From assembly GCF_049240685.1 (NCBI RefSeq), contig NZ_JBMLSD010000437.1, forward strand, positions 23,920 to 87,919: DNA of 64,000 nt, given 5' to 3'. The first letter of the stretch is position 1; each line of letters begins with the position of its first letter. Of this stretch, positions 1 to 8,740 are shown in pieces. The notes beneath the pieces are model-generated. The model did not search any database. It saw nothing but the letters and a program-made list of their open reading frames with translations, and was not told the origin of the DNA. A program made the translations under genes and the position numbers. This stretch comes from Flectobacillus sp049240685 (GTDB lineage Bacteria > Bacteroidota > Bacteroidia > Cytophagales > Spirosomataceae).

Positions 1-19
1 CTAATAAACTCGTTTTCAT
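1..19 (-). CDS. Possible start of a further operon gene (cut by window edge)
   Basis: An ATG on the minus strand lies 17 nt after the stop codon of the BASS transporter and opens a frame (Met-Lys-Thr-Ser-Leu-Leu) that leaves the window. The spacing and orientation fit one more gene in the same operon. Six codons are far too few to name a product. A kinase, dehydrogenase or other catabolic enzyme would fit the context, but that is a guess. Confidence 0.3.
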
Positions 20-36
20 ACTCTTATTTATTAAAT

Positions 37-1299
37 TTATTTATCAACTGCTCGTTTTCTCCAGAAATTTGCGAGAATAGAGCCAGAAATATTCATCCAA
101 GGACTAAATACTGCCGCTGGCAAGCCAACGGTTCCGAGCTTACCCATTGTTCCCGCAAGTCCAGAAGCCATACCTCCATTTTGCAGCCCAACTTCAAAAG
201 CAATCGTGCGAGCGTCGGTTTTGCTCATACCAAAAAGGCGAGCCAACCAATATCCAAAGAAATACCCACTGGCATTATGAATCACCGAAACAACAAAAAG
301 TAAACCGCCAACTTTCAATAAGTTATCACGACCCGCCGCAGTAGTAACGGTGGTAAAATAAATAATGCCCATCATCGAAATGTATGGCATCCACGTATCC
401 AGACGTGGCTCAAGCGTAGTAAGGAAGTGGTACACAACACCCATCACTATCGCCGCCAGGATAAAGCCAAGTATCCCTAAAAATTCTCTCGGAGCACCTT
501 CTATGGCACTTTGTTTTAGGAAAAAAGCAATGCACAAAATCACTATCAGTGAAATCAACGCTACTATTCGAGCTCTTTTTAGAACCGATTTGTCCGAGTT
601 TTTCAAAAAATCATATAACAATGCTGCGCCAATTGGAATCAGCACAATTTTGATTATTTCCATCATCATGCTTACAAAAGCTACCTCAATCAACGTTCCT
701 GCCAATAGTTTCATAAGTAATGGCGTCAAAAATGGGGCTGCCAACGTTGCCATGGCCGTTACTACAACCGATAAAACTAGGTTTCCTTTTGCCAAATAAA
801 CCATTACATTCGATGCCAAACCAGAAGAGCATGAGCCAATCAGGATTATTCCTGCAGCGATTTCTGGTTCAAAATGAAAAATTCTTGTCAACAAAAAACC
901 CATCAAAGGCATTACTGAAAAATGACAAAATAAACCTACGAGTACGCCTTTTCCTGTTGAACCAATACCTGCAAAATCTTTCACTTTGATATGCGTTCCC
1001 ATACCAAACATCACAAACTGAATGATAATCAATATCAAAGTTTTATCTCTTAGATTAACACCTCCCCAAGACTTAAAAGCCTCAGGATAGAGCATTCCTG
1101 ACAAAACAGCCGTCATAATCCAAGCCGTATATTGATAGTTTTTAAGAGATTCTACTTCTTTGATTCCTAAAGCAAAACACACAATACTAGCAATAGCCAA
1201 TGGGGGTAACATTTCATTAGTTCCTGAAAACCAAAGAAGTACACACGCGATTAGCAATAGGAAGGAAAGAATTAAACAGGTTTTAAAGACAACTTTCAT
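37..1299 (-). CDS. BASS-family (bile acid:sodium symporter-like) transporter
   Basis: This is a 420-residue integral membrane protein with about ten hydrophobic segments. It follows the SBF/BASS pattern, with small-residue-rich stretches such as GSCSSGLASNVMVYLAKGN (about residues 155-173) and the crossover-like EVGLQNGGMASGLA (about 370-383), which is typical of Na+-coupled organic-anion carriers. Family members import bile acids, pantothenate, pyruvate and other carboxylates. The start ATG lies 9 nt after the racemase-like gene, so the two are probably co-transcribed. Being last or nearly last in an operon with a RuBisCO-like protein and glycosidases, it may import the sugar acid or carboxylate they handle. 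The substrate is inferred from context only. Confidence 0.8.
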   Translation of the reverse strand: MKVVFKTCLILSFLLLIACVLLWFSGTNEMLPPLAIASIVCFALGIKEVESLKNYQYTAWIMTAVLSGMLYPEAFKSWGGVNLRDKTLILIIIQFVMFGMGTHIKVKDFAGIGSTGKGVLVGLFCHFSVMPLMGFLLTRIFHFEPEIAAGIILIGSCSSGLASNVMVYLAKGNLVLSVVVTAMATLAAPFLTPLLMKLLAGTLIEVAFVSMMMEIIKIVLIPIGAALLYDFLKNSDKSVLKRARIVALISLIVILCIAFFLKQSAIEGAPREFLGILGFILAAIVMGVVYHFLTTLEPRLDTWMPYISMMGIIYFTTVTTAAGRDNLLKVGGLLFVVSVIHNASGYFFGYWLARLFGMSKTDARTIAFEVGLQNGGMASGLAGTMGKLGTVGLPAAVFSPWMNISGSILANFWRKRAVDK

Positions 1300-1308
1300 A
1301 GCTACAGG

Positions 1309-1971
1309 TTAGGATAAAGCTTGTTGAGAAGCCAAATATTCAATCGCAATTTGAGGACTTGAAAGAATAGGAACTTTCTTTTCGCTTGGATTCAAATTAG
1401 CGACCACTCGTGCCATAGACGCCTGAGCCAGAACGATTACATCTACTTTTGACGCTAATTGTTTCAATACCTCTGTTACTTTCTGGTCATGGGTCGCAGC
1501 ATCGCCATGCATCAAGGCATCGAAAGCACCTTCACACAAAACAGCCTCTAATTGAATCTTTTTACTAGCTACTTCGGCACGACGAGAAATTAAATCAGCT
1601 GTTGGTTCGAGCGTAGACGATAAAGTCGCAATCACACCAATACGAGTGCCCATAGCGACTGCCTTGTCGGCCATTGGCTGGTCAACTCTCAGCACTGGAA
1701 TATCTACCAAATGCTCTGAAAGTTCTACCGCTGGACCAATCGACGAACAAGTTACCAATACTTGATCGGCCCCGCCCATTTGTGCAGACTCCACGTAGCC
1801 AACCACTTGTTTGGCGATAGTTGGCGTAAGCGAACCCGAAGCAATAATATTTTTCACTAAAAAGTCATCTACAATATTGAACACTTGTACGCCAGGTAAA
1901 AAAGCTTGACAAAGCTCCTGAAATACAGGAATTAAGGTCGCAGATGTATGAACTAAAGCTAATTTTTTCAT
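1309..1971 (-). CDS. Asp/Glu racemase-superfamily protein lacking the second cysteine
   Basis: A 220-residue cytosolic protein of the Asp/Glu/hydantoin racemase fold. The N-terminal half carries the first active-site cysteine in VTCSSIGP (Cys75). In classical racemases and maleate isomerases a second Cys sits in an LxCT-type motif in the second half. Here the matching segment reads LAQASMARV (181-189), without Cys. A one-cysteine enzyme cannot run the usual two-base racemisation, so an isomerase, lyase or decarboxylase-like role is more likely. It sits between a GH43-like gene and the BASS transporter in the operon, which suggests a step on a small carboxylate from sugar-acid breakdown. The fold is clear and the reaction unknown. 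Confidence 0.75.
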   Translation of the reverse strand: MKKLALVHTSATLIPVFQELCQAFLPGVQVFNIVDDFLVKNIIASGSLTPTIAKQVVGYVESAQMGGADQVLVTCSSIGPAVELSEHLVDIPVLRVDQPMADKAVAMGTRIGVIATLSSTLEPTADLISRRAEVASKKIQLEAVLCEGAFDALMHGDAATHDQKVTEVLKQLASKVDVIVLAQASMARVVANLNPSEKKVPILSSPQIAIEYLASQQALS

Positions 1972-2202
1972 TGAGTAATAAGGTTATTTTGTGAGTTAAA
2001 AATTGGTAAGTTGGAAAAGGTTATTAGTTAACAGTATGTTGGTTATTTGAAGATACTCATAATCAAAAGGTTATAGTCAAATTTTGCCTCAGTTATACTA
2101 TTAATTTAATCTTTCCCACTACTTAAGTTGATGAGTAAAGAGCATAAAAGTGTCTCTCTCGAAATCATGAATACATTTCGCCTAATGCCTACGGCTTATG
2201 GC

Positions 2203-3105
2203 CTAAAGCAATTTTTTCAAGACCTTATAAGATACTTTGAAAATGGTTCCATGCTTATGACCTTCGGGCACTGACACGATTTTGGATACATCTTCAAAAG
2301 TTTTAAAGTCTTTAGTACGCACGGCTTCGTAGGTTTTACTTTGGTACGAATCAAAATAAATGAGGTACTCCCCTCCTACCCTAACCACCGATGGACCTTC
2401 GGTAAATTTCTTGGTAAATGGCTCAGAAACATGGCTAAATTCACCCGTAGCACTTTTTCCAAAAGCTACTTTAATGTTTCGATTTGGACGGGTATTGTCT
2501 TTTAATACCAACACATAATCATCTTTTTTGCGAGGAACAATTACCGCATCAATAACGCTAAACTTAGGATCCAAGAATAATCTACTTGGCGAGAACGTCT
2601 TGAAATCCTTGGTGGTAGTCACATACATTCGATGGTTGTTATCTTCATCTTCTATTCCTTTTTCAAAACGTTTAGGAATGCAGGAAGCCCAAATAATGAC
2701 AAATTGTTTTGTTGCTTTATCATACAAAATCTCAGGCGCCCAAACGTTGACTGTACTTGGCTCATTTGCCATCACAGGAATAAACTGCTGCTCAGACCAA
2801 TGAATCAAATCTTTGGAGGAAGCATAACCAAAGCCCAAATCGCCTTTCCAGCTACTTGTCCAAACCAAATGAAAAGTACCGTCGGGACCTTGTGCGATAG
2901 ATGGGTCTCGCATGACCTTTTGTTTACCAACCATTGGGGCTAATAAAACCTTATTTAGATCTTTCCAATGATAAGCATCTTCACTATAAAGCATCCGTAA
3001 ACCCTCATTAGCAGGTTCATGGAAAGAAGTAAAAAGGTAAACCTCTTTTTTACAAGAACTTGATAATAAAGTAATTAATAATAAAAATATTCCTGTTCGT
3101 TTCAT
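2203..3105 (-). CDS. GH43-like five-bladed propeller glycosidase, lipoprotein
   Basis: The ATG at 3105 is chosen over an in-frame TTG 18 nt upstream because it directly begins a lipoprotein signal peptide (Lys-Arg, hydrophobic stretch, LLSSSC with Cys18). The mature part looks like clan GH-F / GH43: RDPS near residue 67 (candidate base Asp), WAPEI about 124, VIDAVIV about 187 (candidate pKa-tuning Asp) and TEGPSVV about 240 (candidate general acid). Family members remove arabinofuranosyl, xylosyl or galactosyl groups. It would sit on the cell surface or in the periplasm, beside the BNR-propeller gene 33 nt upstream. Substrate cannot be read from the sequence. About 300 residues is a usual size for a single-domain member. 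Confidence 0.7.
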   Translation of the reverse strand: MKRTGIFLLLITLLSSSCKKEVYLFTSFHEPANEGLRMLYSEDAYHWKDLNKVLLAPMVGKQKVMRDPSIAQGPDGTFHLVWTSSWKGDLGFGYASSKDLIHWSEQQFIPVMANEPSTVNVWAPEILYDKATKQFVIIWASCIPKRFEKGIEDEDNNHRMYVTTTKDFKTFSPSRLFLDPKFSVIDAVIVPRKKDDYVLVLKDNTRPNRNIKVAFGKSATGEFSHVSEPFTKKFTEGPSVVRVGGEYLIYFDSYQSKTYEAVRTKDFKTFEDVSKIVSVPEGHKHGTIFKVSYKVLKKLL

Positions 3106-3138
3106 AGGTTTAAAGGCTAGCAAATAGCGATAACTTTG

Positions 3139-4983
3139 TTATTTGACGATAAAATTTTTGATATAATAAACTGCCTCTGGTGCTTGTTCACCTGCATTTG
3201 GCACATCAAAATCTTGGTCGGTTGGCGTATCAGCGTTTGGAAAACGGCGAACCTCTCCCGTACGGAAAACCACACGGCGGAAAGAAGCCACTGGAGCAAA
3301 CTGCAAGCGAGTTCCCTTTTTCTGACCGTTGATATAAATGTCATACATTCGTTTATATCTATCTAGTTCGATACGAATCTCATACGACTTTCCAGCCTCA
3401 TACGTCTGAACTCCTGAGTTTCGATAGCCCACTTTTGCTTTTAGCGTACTATCCGAATCAAAAATCAAACGAGCGGCAGGCGTTCCTTTTTCATCCTGAA
3501 ATTCAATATGCAACAAGCCTTTATTGTTTTGCGCAGGAATAACCGTGAAAGTAATCGTAGTCTTAGTCGCTTCTGGAATAACACGTTCCGCCTTGGCAAA
3601 ATCAAAAGGATCTTTATCGTGTAAAGCCAAAGATTTTGAACCATCAGGAGCTTTTTCTATACCTACGCTTGCCCAAAGAGGACTATAAATATTCCATAAC
3701 TCTAGCTCTTTGCCTTCTGGCATTTTGTCAAATGTCTCATTGATAGTCCCATACACTTCGCTCGCCACAGGAACAGGCACTTTACTCACCCAAATATCCT
3801 CTTTGTTCATGCTGTAGGTCAACCACATATTTCCATCGGGCGGGGTTCCGTTACCTTCTATAATGCCACGAACATATTGTGGACCGTAAGATTTATAATT
3901 TCCACCATAGCGCATTGTCGAAATTTCTCCAGTTACTAATAATAAGTTCTTGTAATCCAATCCATTATCTGAAACAGAGATACCCAAAGGCCAACGAAAT
4001 TCTGATGGATTATATACAGTCGCATATTGACCATTTGGCAATTTTTGACCCCAAATTTTCGCATTACTATTCACAAAGCCTGGTGCACGCAAAGGACTAT
4101 ATTCCCAAGTTTTACCTTCGTCTTTACTGATAGAAGTTAAAGCATGTTTCCATAAACCTACGACGTTTTTGTTTGGTAAATGATAAAAACTAAAAGCTTT
4201 TACCTCTTTTTTCAAAGGAATCAATTCGTCATCTCTATCTGCTTCTTCTACCCATTGTTGCATCATCAATGGAGTTGCCAATAATTCGTTGCAAGCCTCG
4301 ATAAAGCCTTTATCCTTACTTTGGGTAAACATCGTGTAAGGCGATTGTTTCAAATCCCAGGTGCGATTCGGACGAATAAAATGAATCGGACCAAAACTTC
4401 CATCCTTATAAATCTCACGCACCACACGACCTATTCCTTTGCCGTCGTTGGGGTCGTCTTTGGCATCAAGGGCTATTCCATAATAGGCCAAAGCCAACAA
4501 ACGGTTTTTCTTGGATACATAAAATCCCATACGCTGGTGCATCACCGCATACAAATCTTTGGCTATCCCTTTGTAGCCCTGCTTTGTCCACCCATCTGGA
4601 ATTTTATGGGGGGGAAATAAAACCACAGGATTTGTCCAATCCTTCCCATTTGAAGAAGTTTGTAAAAAAGTTTGCCCAGGAGGAATATGTTCACCCACAG
4701 GGTCACTCAAAAACTCTAAGAAAAAGGTGTTATTCCAATACGCCAACATGGGCGCATGGTTGTATGTCCACGAGCTCCCACCAGCCCATTCAGGGTGTTG
4801 ACGGTTGGCTCTAAACGTTTGGTAATTATGAACACCAACTGCCAAAGGTAATTGTCCGTGATGGTAATCAACATTCGCTAAAGTTTTGCCAACATATCTC
4901 ACGGTATCTTGGCAAATAGTTTTTTGAGAAAATAGGCTCAATAAAGCTATTCCCCAAAAATGTACGAAATTCTTTTTGTGCAT
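3139..4983 (-). CDS. Secreted BNR/Asp-box beta-propeller enzyme with C-terminal LamG-like domain
   Basis: The ATG at 4983 is preferred to an upstream in-frame TTG. It starts a signal peptide ending near Thr-Ile-Cys-Gln. The first ~410 residues form a sialidase-like propeller: a good Asp-box (SISKDEGKTWEYS) and weaker ones (TSSNGKDWTNP, SVSDNGLDY) are visible. The last ~180 residues are beta-rich and resemble a concanavalin/LamG-type domain. Such proteins in Bacteroidota include rhamnosidases, uronate lyases and other exo-acting enzymes as well as sialidases. I do not see the sialidase arginine triad clearly and do not claim sialic acid as substrate. Its neighbours, a RuBisCO-like protein and GH43- and GH127-type enzymes, suggest plant-wall material. 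Confidence 0.65.
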   Translation of the reverse strand: MHKKNFVHFWGIALLSLFSQKTICQDTVRYVGKTLANVDYHHGQLPLAVGVHNYQTFRANRQHPEWAGGSSWTYNHAPMLAYWNNTFFLEFLSDPVGEHIPPGQTFLQTSSNGKDWTNPVVLFPPHKIPDGWTKQGYKGIAKDLYAVMHQRMGFYVSKKNRLLALAYYGIALDAKDDPNDGKGIGRVVREIYKDGSFGPIHFIRPNRTWDLKQSPYTMFTQSKDKGFIEACNELLATPLMMQQWVEEADRDDELIPLKKEVKAFSFYHLPNKNVVGLWKHALTSISKDEGKTWEYSPLRAPGFVNSNAKIWGQKLPNGQYATVYNPSEFRWPLGISVSDNGLDYKNLLLVTGEISTMRYGGNYKSYGPQYVRGIIEGNGTPPDGNMWLTYSMNKEDIWVSKVPVPVASEVYGTINETFDKMPEGKELELWNIYSPLWASVGIEKAPDGSKSLALHDKDPFDFAKAERVIPEATKTTITFTVIPAQNNKGLLHIEFQDEKGTPAARLIFDSDSTLKAKVGYRNSGVQTYEAGKSYEIRIELDRYKRMYDIYINGQKKGTRLQFAPVASFRRVVFRTGEVRRFPNADTPTDQDFDVPNAGEQAPEAVYYIKNFIVK

Positions 4984-4997
4984 AAACAAAATATTTT

Positions 4998-5094
4998 TGG
5001 TAGAGACGTTGCGTGCAACGACTAATACAAATGTTTCCAGATCTCAAAATAGGTAATCTCACACATAGGCTAGACGTTGCATGCAACGTCTCTA
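4998..5094. repeat. Two palindromes of the GTAGAGACGTTGC type
   Basis: Between the propeller gene and the RuBisCO-like gene there are two related inverted repeats: CGTTGCGTGCAACG (5007-5020) and the perfect AGACGTTGCATGCAACGTCT (5072-5091). The second abuts the stop codon of the RuBisCO-like gene and extends to TAGAGAC on one side and GTCTCTA on the other. There is no T-tract, so it is not a classical terminator. The sequence matches the core hairpin (AGACGCAA...TTGCGTCT) of the MITE-like elements at 11.1, 33.0 and 59.7 kb. Confidence 0.8.
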
Positions 5095-6336
5095 CGATTT
5101 ACCAAATTTCTCAACAGATTTTGCAAACTCTGGATATATTTTAGCGGCATCTTCTACAGTTAAACCATCTACGGCTGCTTTCCATGCTTGTTGTAGCGCA
5201 GTTACGCCAGCACTTGCGCCCATTGGATGCGCCATAATACCGCCACCTGCCATATACAGCAAATCTACAGTTTGAGTACGACGATACGTTTCGGGCGCTT
5301 GTCCGCCCCATTGGCCTGATGACACTACGGGCAAAACTTTATAACCGCCTAACATCGGTTTTAAACACTGTTCGATGGAAGTGACCACCGAATCATCTGA
5401 TTCCCAAAATTTATTTTGAATACCATTTACATGCAGTTGGTCGACCCCCGCCAAACGCCATAGTTTTTGATAGGCTGTAAATTCGATGCCTAGCAAAGGA
5501 TGACGTGTCATCATTCCCCAACCATTGCGGTGGGCATGAATAGCCAAAGCACGTTGGTCACAGATTTTTTTAGTACCAGAAATACCCACACTATTGATAC
5601 TCACCATAGCACAAGTACCTCCCGCATTTACAATTTTTTCATATCTCCGAAGCATATCATCTATTTCTCCGCTGAGATTAAAAGCATACATGACTTTCTT
5701 ACCCGTTTTATCAGCATGACGATTAATCACATCCATAATCGCATCGACTCTTTTCTCAAATGGAGAATTAGCGGTTGAGCTCATCAATTCATCATCCTTT
5801 ACAAAATCAATCCCTGCTTCTGCTAGTACTTTTACGGTTGCGGCAGTATCCTCTGGACTTAATCCTACACTTGGTTTGATAATCGTACCAATCAAAGGAC
5901 GGTCATAGACTTGGGTTAATTTGCGACATCCCTCTATGCCAAAAGCTGGCCCTTCGAAATGATCTGCAAAAGAGTCTGGCACTTCAAGAGAAATCAATTT
6001 CAAACCTGTAAACTGTCGAATTTCGTACAAGTTGCCTTGCAAAGTCGAAATCATAACAGGCAAATTATAGCCAAAATTTTCGATTGACCACGATACCTCA
6101 ACCATAGCACGGTGGTATTGTCCTGTTGGACTTTGGGCACCCGGAATAGCTGGCGTTGTTACGGTTTCGAGAAAAGTAAGCTTTTCTACTCTCGCTGCAA
6201 AACGGGCTTTCAACTCCTCCGTTTCGCCTGGAACAGCCACAAATGTTCCAGAAGATTGTTCCCCCGCTAATACCATTGCCGCTTTTTCAGGAGCAAATGG
6301 CGTTTCGATATAATATGTTGCAAAAATTCTTTCCAT
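5092..6336 (-). CDS. RuBisCO-like protein (form IV type), possible 3-oxo-isoapionate-4-phosphate-acting enzyme
   Basis: This 414-residue protein is clearly a RuBisCO large-subunit homologue. It keeps the activation and metal site, with the FVKDDE motif giving Lys180 (carbamylation Lys201 in plant numbering) and Asp182/Glu183 (Asp203/Glu204). It also keeps Lys154 (Lys175) in TIIKPSVGL. The Lys177 position is Ser156, and the loop-6 and phosphate-site segments differ, so CO2 fixation is not expected. Known RuBisCO-like proteins act in methionine salvage and, in the D-apiose/isoapionate pathways, as OiaX on 3-oxo-isoapionate-4-phosphate. Location inside a glycosidase operon favours a sugar-acid role of the latter kind. 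That assignment is an inference. No signal peptide: cytosolic. Confidence 0.85.
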   Translation of the reverse strand: MERIFATYYIETPFAPEKAAMVLAGEQSSGTFVAVPGETEELKARFAARVEKLTFLETVTTPAIPGAQSPTGQYHRAMVEVSWSIENFGYNLPVMISTLQGNLYEIRQFTGLKLISLEVPDSFADHFEGPAFGIEGCRKLTQVYDRPLIGTIIKPSVGLSPEDTAATVKVLAEAGIDFVKDDELMSSTANSPFEKRVDAIMDVINRHADKTGKKVMYAFNLSGEIDDMLRRYEKIVNAGGTCAMVSINSVGISGTKKICDQRALAIHAHRNGWGMMTRHPLLGIEFTAYQKLWRLAGVDQLHVNGIQNKFWESDDSVVTSIEQCLKPMLGGYKVLPVVSSGQWGGQAPETYRRTQTVDLLYMAGGGIMAHPMGASAGVTALQQAWKAAVDGLTVEDAAKIYPEFAKSVEKFGKS

Positions 6337-6429
6337 GGATATCTTTTAAATAGTAATTGAAACACGAAGTGTTTTTACACAATTTTATAGAACACTTTGT
6401 GCCTTTTTGCCTGTTCCCTTAACCCTCAT

Positions 6430-8460
6430 CTATCTACTCACTGGCAACCAAACACTCATTTCGGTGTCGCCACGGTTAGCCCATGCAAAATAAGGAATCA
6501 AAGAAACTTTAGTTGTTTGAGTATTGGTTGAAACAGGACGATACAGCGAATTTTTCCATTGATTATCTATAACCAATTTCACGGAGCCTTCTAGTGCCGT
6601 AACTTCGGTATTTACAATTTTTTGTTTTTTAGGAATCCACTGAGTTGTGGTCGGAATTAGGATAGAAGACAGTTTTTGGCTTGAAGACAAATCTGCTGAT
6701 TCTAAACAATATACAATTGGACCACGCTTCACAGCCACCTGATTTCTGGTCTCTTCAACCAAGGGATTGGACTCTAACAACTGAGTAGGCATAGCCAAAC
6801 GCAATGTTAGCTTGTCGCCTTTTTTCCAATTTTGTTTGATTCCTACATATTCACCAATCGCAACAGTCTGGTTCAATTTTTTACCATTTATAAAAATCTC
6901 AGCTCCTGTTGTCCAGCTTGGAATACGCAAATAAATCGTATAATTCTGACTTGGGATTTCTTTCAAATCCAAAGTAATATTGCCTTCCCAAGGATAATTG
7001 GTTTGTTGTTCAACCCACAACTTTTGTCCATTTTCCAATGTTGTTTGAAGCGAACTACCACCGTATAGGTTGATGTAAAGACCATCTTTTGCCAAACTAT
7101 AGACATAATTGTTGACCTCAGCGACCGTGCGAACAACATTGGGCGGGCAACAATTTGATTTACTAATATAAGGAGAACGACCGCCATGCCAGCGCATCAA
7201 ATAAGGATAGTCTTTCGAGGCACTCAACGGATTGGTATAGAAGAACTTATTACCTTCCAAATTGACACCAGACAAAATACTATTATACAAAGCCAATTCC
7301 ATAATATCGGCATATTTGGCCTCAGCAGTCAATTGAAGCATACGCCAATTCCACAACAAATTTCCAATATTGGCACAAGTCTCATTATGAGCCGAATGAT
7401 TCGGTAACTGATAGGAACGTCCATACGCCTGATGAATTTTTTGTACAGTATCAGGTTTATAGGCTGTACCATCAGGAGAAACACCATCATACAAAGCACC
7501 ACAAGCACCAGTCACATACATTTTATGGTTAATTACATCATCCCAAAGGGCATTGAGCGGCGCTAACAAAGTAGCATCGCCTGTTTCTGCATACACGTCT
7601 GCTACCCCTGCAAACAAATAATTGGCACGCACCGCATGCCCAATTACTTTCGTCATTTTACGAAAAGGAACACGGTCAGAATTATCGTCAGTACCTTCTG
7701 ATTCACCGCGAATCGTAATCAGTTTTTCTGCCAAAGCCAAGTAACGAGGCTCCTTGGTAGTTCGGTACATCTCAATAATACCCATGTAGTGAGATGGGCA
7801 AATTGCATTGCGAGCTTGTTCAGGGGAAGCAGTATTATAAAAACCAATCAAAAAATCGGTCGCCTTTTTGGCAATATTCAATAAGCTTGTTTTTCCAGTG
7901 ACACGATAATGAATACAAGCCGCCGTCATCAAGTGTCCAAAATTATAAGCCTCAAAACTTAGCTTATCATCAAACATTTGTGTTTTCCCACTCGCTTTTT
8001 GTTCAATAATAGATTTGGTATAAATATAGCCATCAGGCTTTTGCGCCTTACCGATTACCTCAATCGCATGGTCGAGCCAGCCCTCCAACTGTGGGTCTTT
8101 AGTAGAAGCATACATAGCCGACACAGCTTCCAACGTTTTATAAAAATCTCCATCATGAAATGAAGGACCTCTAAAACGTCCTTTGGCCAATCCAGCGGCT
8201 ACTTCAAAATTATGAAAAGCATGACAAGTTATGGTATCATTATAGCGATTCCAGAGAGTGGGAACCATGGTCTTTTTACAAACCTCAAATCTATCTGCCC
8301 AAAAACCCTTGGTCCAAGACACTGCCCCAATGTCAACACTTTGGAGTTTAGCATATTTACTGCTTTGGGTATTTGTCAGCCCTTTAGTCTGTGAAAAAAG
8401 CGATTGAGTAAACAAACTCAAACACCCAACTAGCAAGCCTTTTTGTAGGATATTCAACAT
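6430..8460 (-). CDS. GH127-family glycosidase with Glu-to-Gln change at the usual acid/base site
   Basis: Exported (signal peptide to about residue 23), 676 residues, with the (alpha/alpha)6 barrel and C-terminal beta-sandwich of GH127 (old DUF1680). The zinc-thiolate site of beta-L-arabinofuranosidases is intact: HNETC gives Glu360 and Cys362, and NCCPPN gives Cys437 and Cys438, the first being the nucleophile position. In the characterised enzyme HypBA1 the acid/base Glu lies 16 residues before the zinc Glu. Here that residue is Gln344 (HQAYG). Other GH127 members act on aceric acid of rhamnogalacturonan II, so the substrate may not be arabinose. First gene of the minus-strand operon; a candidate promoter and direct-repeat operator lie upstream. 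Confidence 0.85.
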   Translation of the reverse strand: MLNILQKGLLVGCLSLFTQSLFSQTKGLTNTQSSKYAKLQSVDIGAVSWTKGFWADRFEVCKKTMVPTLWNRYNDTITCHAFHNFEVAAGLAKGRFRGPSFHDGDFYKTLEAVSAMYASTKDPQLEGWLDHAIEVIGKAQKPDGYIYTKSIIEQKASGKTQMFDDKLSFEAYNFGHLMTAACIHYRVTGKTSLLNIAKKATDFLIGFYNTASPEQARNAICPSHYMGIIEMYRTTKEPRYLALAEKLITIRGESEGTDDNSDRVPFRKMTKVIGHAVRANYLFAGVADVYAETGDATLLAPLNALWDDVINHKMYVTGACGALYDGVSPDGTAYKPDTVQKIHQAYGRSYQLPNHSAHNETCANIGNLLWNWRMLQLTAEAKYADIMELALYNSILSGVNLEGNKFFYTNPLSASKDYPYLMRWHGGRSPYISKSNCCPPNVVRTVAEVNNYVYSLAKDGLYINLYGGSSLQTTLENGQKLWVEQQTNYPWEGNITLDLKEIPSQNYTIYLRIPSWTTGAEIFINGKKLNQTVAIGEYVGIKQNWKKGDKLTLRLAMPTQLLESNPLVEETRNQVAVKRGPIVYCLESADLSSSQKLSSILIPTTTQWIPKKQKIVNTEVTALEGSVKLVIDNQWKNSLYRPVSTNTQTTKVSLIPYFAWANRGDTEMSVWLPVSR

Positions 8461-8511
8461 AGTTTAGAAGATGTATATTTTCGGAATATATAAAATCTTA
8501 TCATTGGTCAA

Positions 8512-8519
8512 CAAAGGTA
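8512..8519 (-). promoter_or_regulatory. Candidate -7 box for the GH127/RuBisCO-like operon
   Basis: Read on the minus strand, TACCTTTG matches the Bacteroidota -7 consensus TAnnTTTG exactly and lies about 45 nt before the GH127 start. No good TTTG -33 element is found at 19-21 nt, which is common for activator-dependent promoters. The direct repeats at 8539-8570 occupy that place. Confidence 0.45.
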
Positions 8520-8538
8520 CTAGGCTCTCAAAGTGTTT

Positions 8539-8570
8539 TTTTGTACCATTTTCTCCAAGTTTTATACCAT
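8539..8570. promoter_or_regulatory. Direct repeat TTTTGTACCAT / TTTTATACCAT, 21 bp apart
   Basis: Two 11-bp copies differing at one base (8539-8549 and 8560-8570) lie exactly 21 bp apart, two helical turns, in the divergent region between the GH127 operon and the DUF5703 gene. They are placed just upstream of the candidate -7 box of the minus-strand operon. This geometry is typical of dimeric activators such as AraC-type or hybrid two-component regulators. The binding protein is unknown. Confidence 0.5.
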
Positions 8571-8740
8571 ATTACCTTTCATTTAGTCAACATTTTCTTG
8601 AAAGGAGCCAATATTGTATCTTGGCGTAAGCTTCCGAAAAAATCCCTTCAAAATAGGCTAATTTTTAGAATGCTATGATAATATCGTACTGATTTTCGAA
8701 AAGGTTTTTCCTCTATAACAATCTGATAAAATTAAGGAAA

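Noticed and set aside
365..799. Open frame opposite the BASS transporter
   Set aside because: A shadow of the real gene on the other strand.
3139..4983. Sialidase
   Set aside because: Asp-boxes are present, but the arginine triad is not clear and no sialic-acid catabolism genes are near.
5092..6336. True RuBisCO (carbon fixation)
   Set aside because: The Lys177 position is Ser and several substrate-binding segments differ; there is no phosphoribulokinase or carboxysome context.
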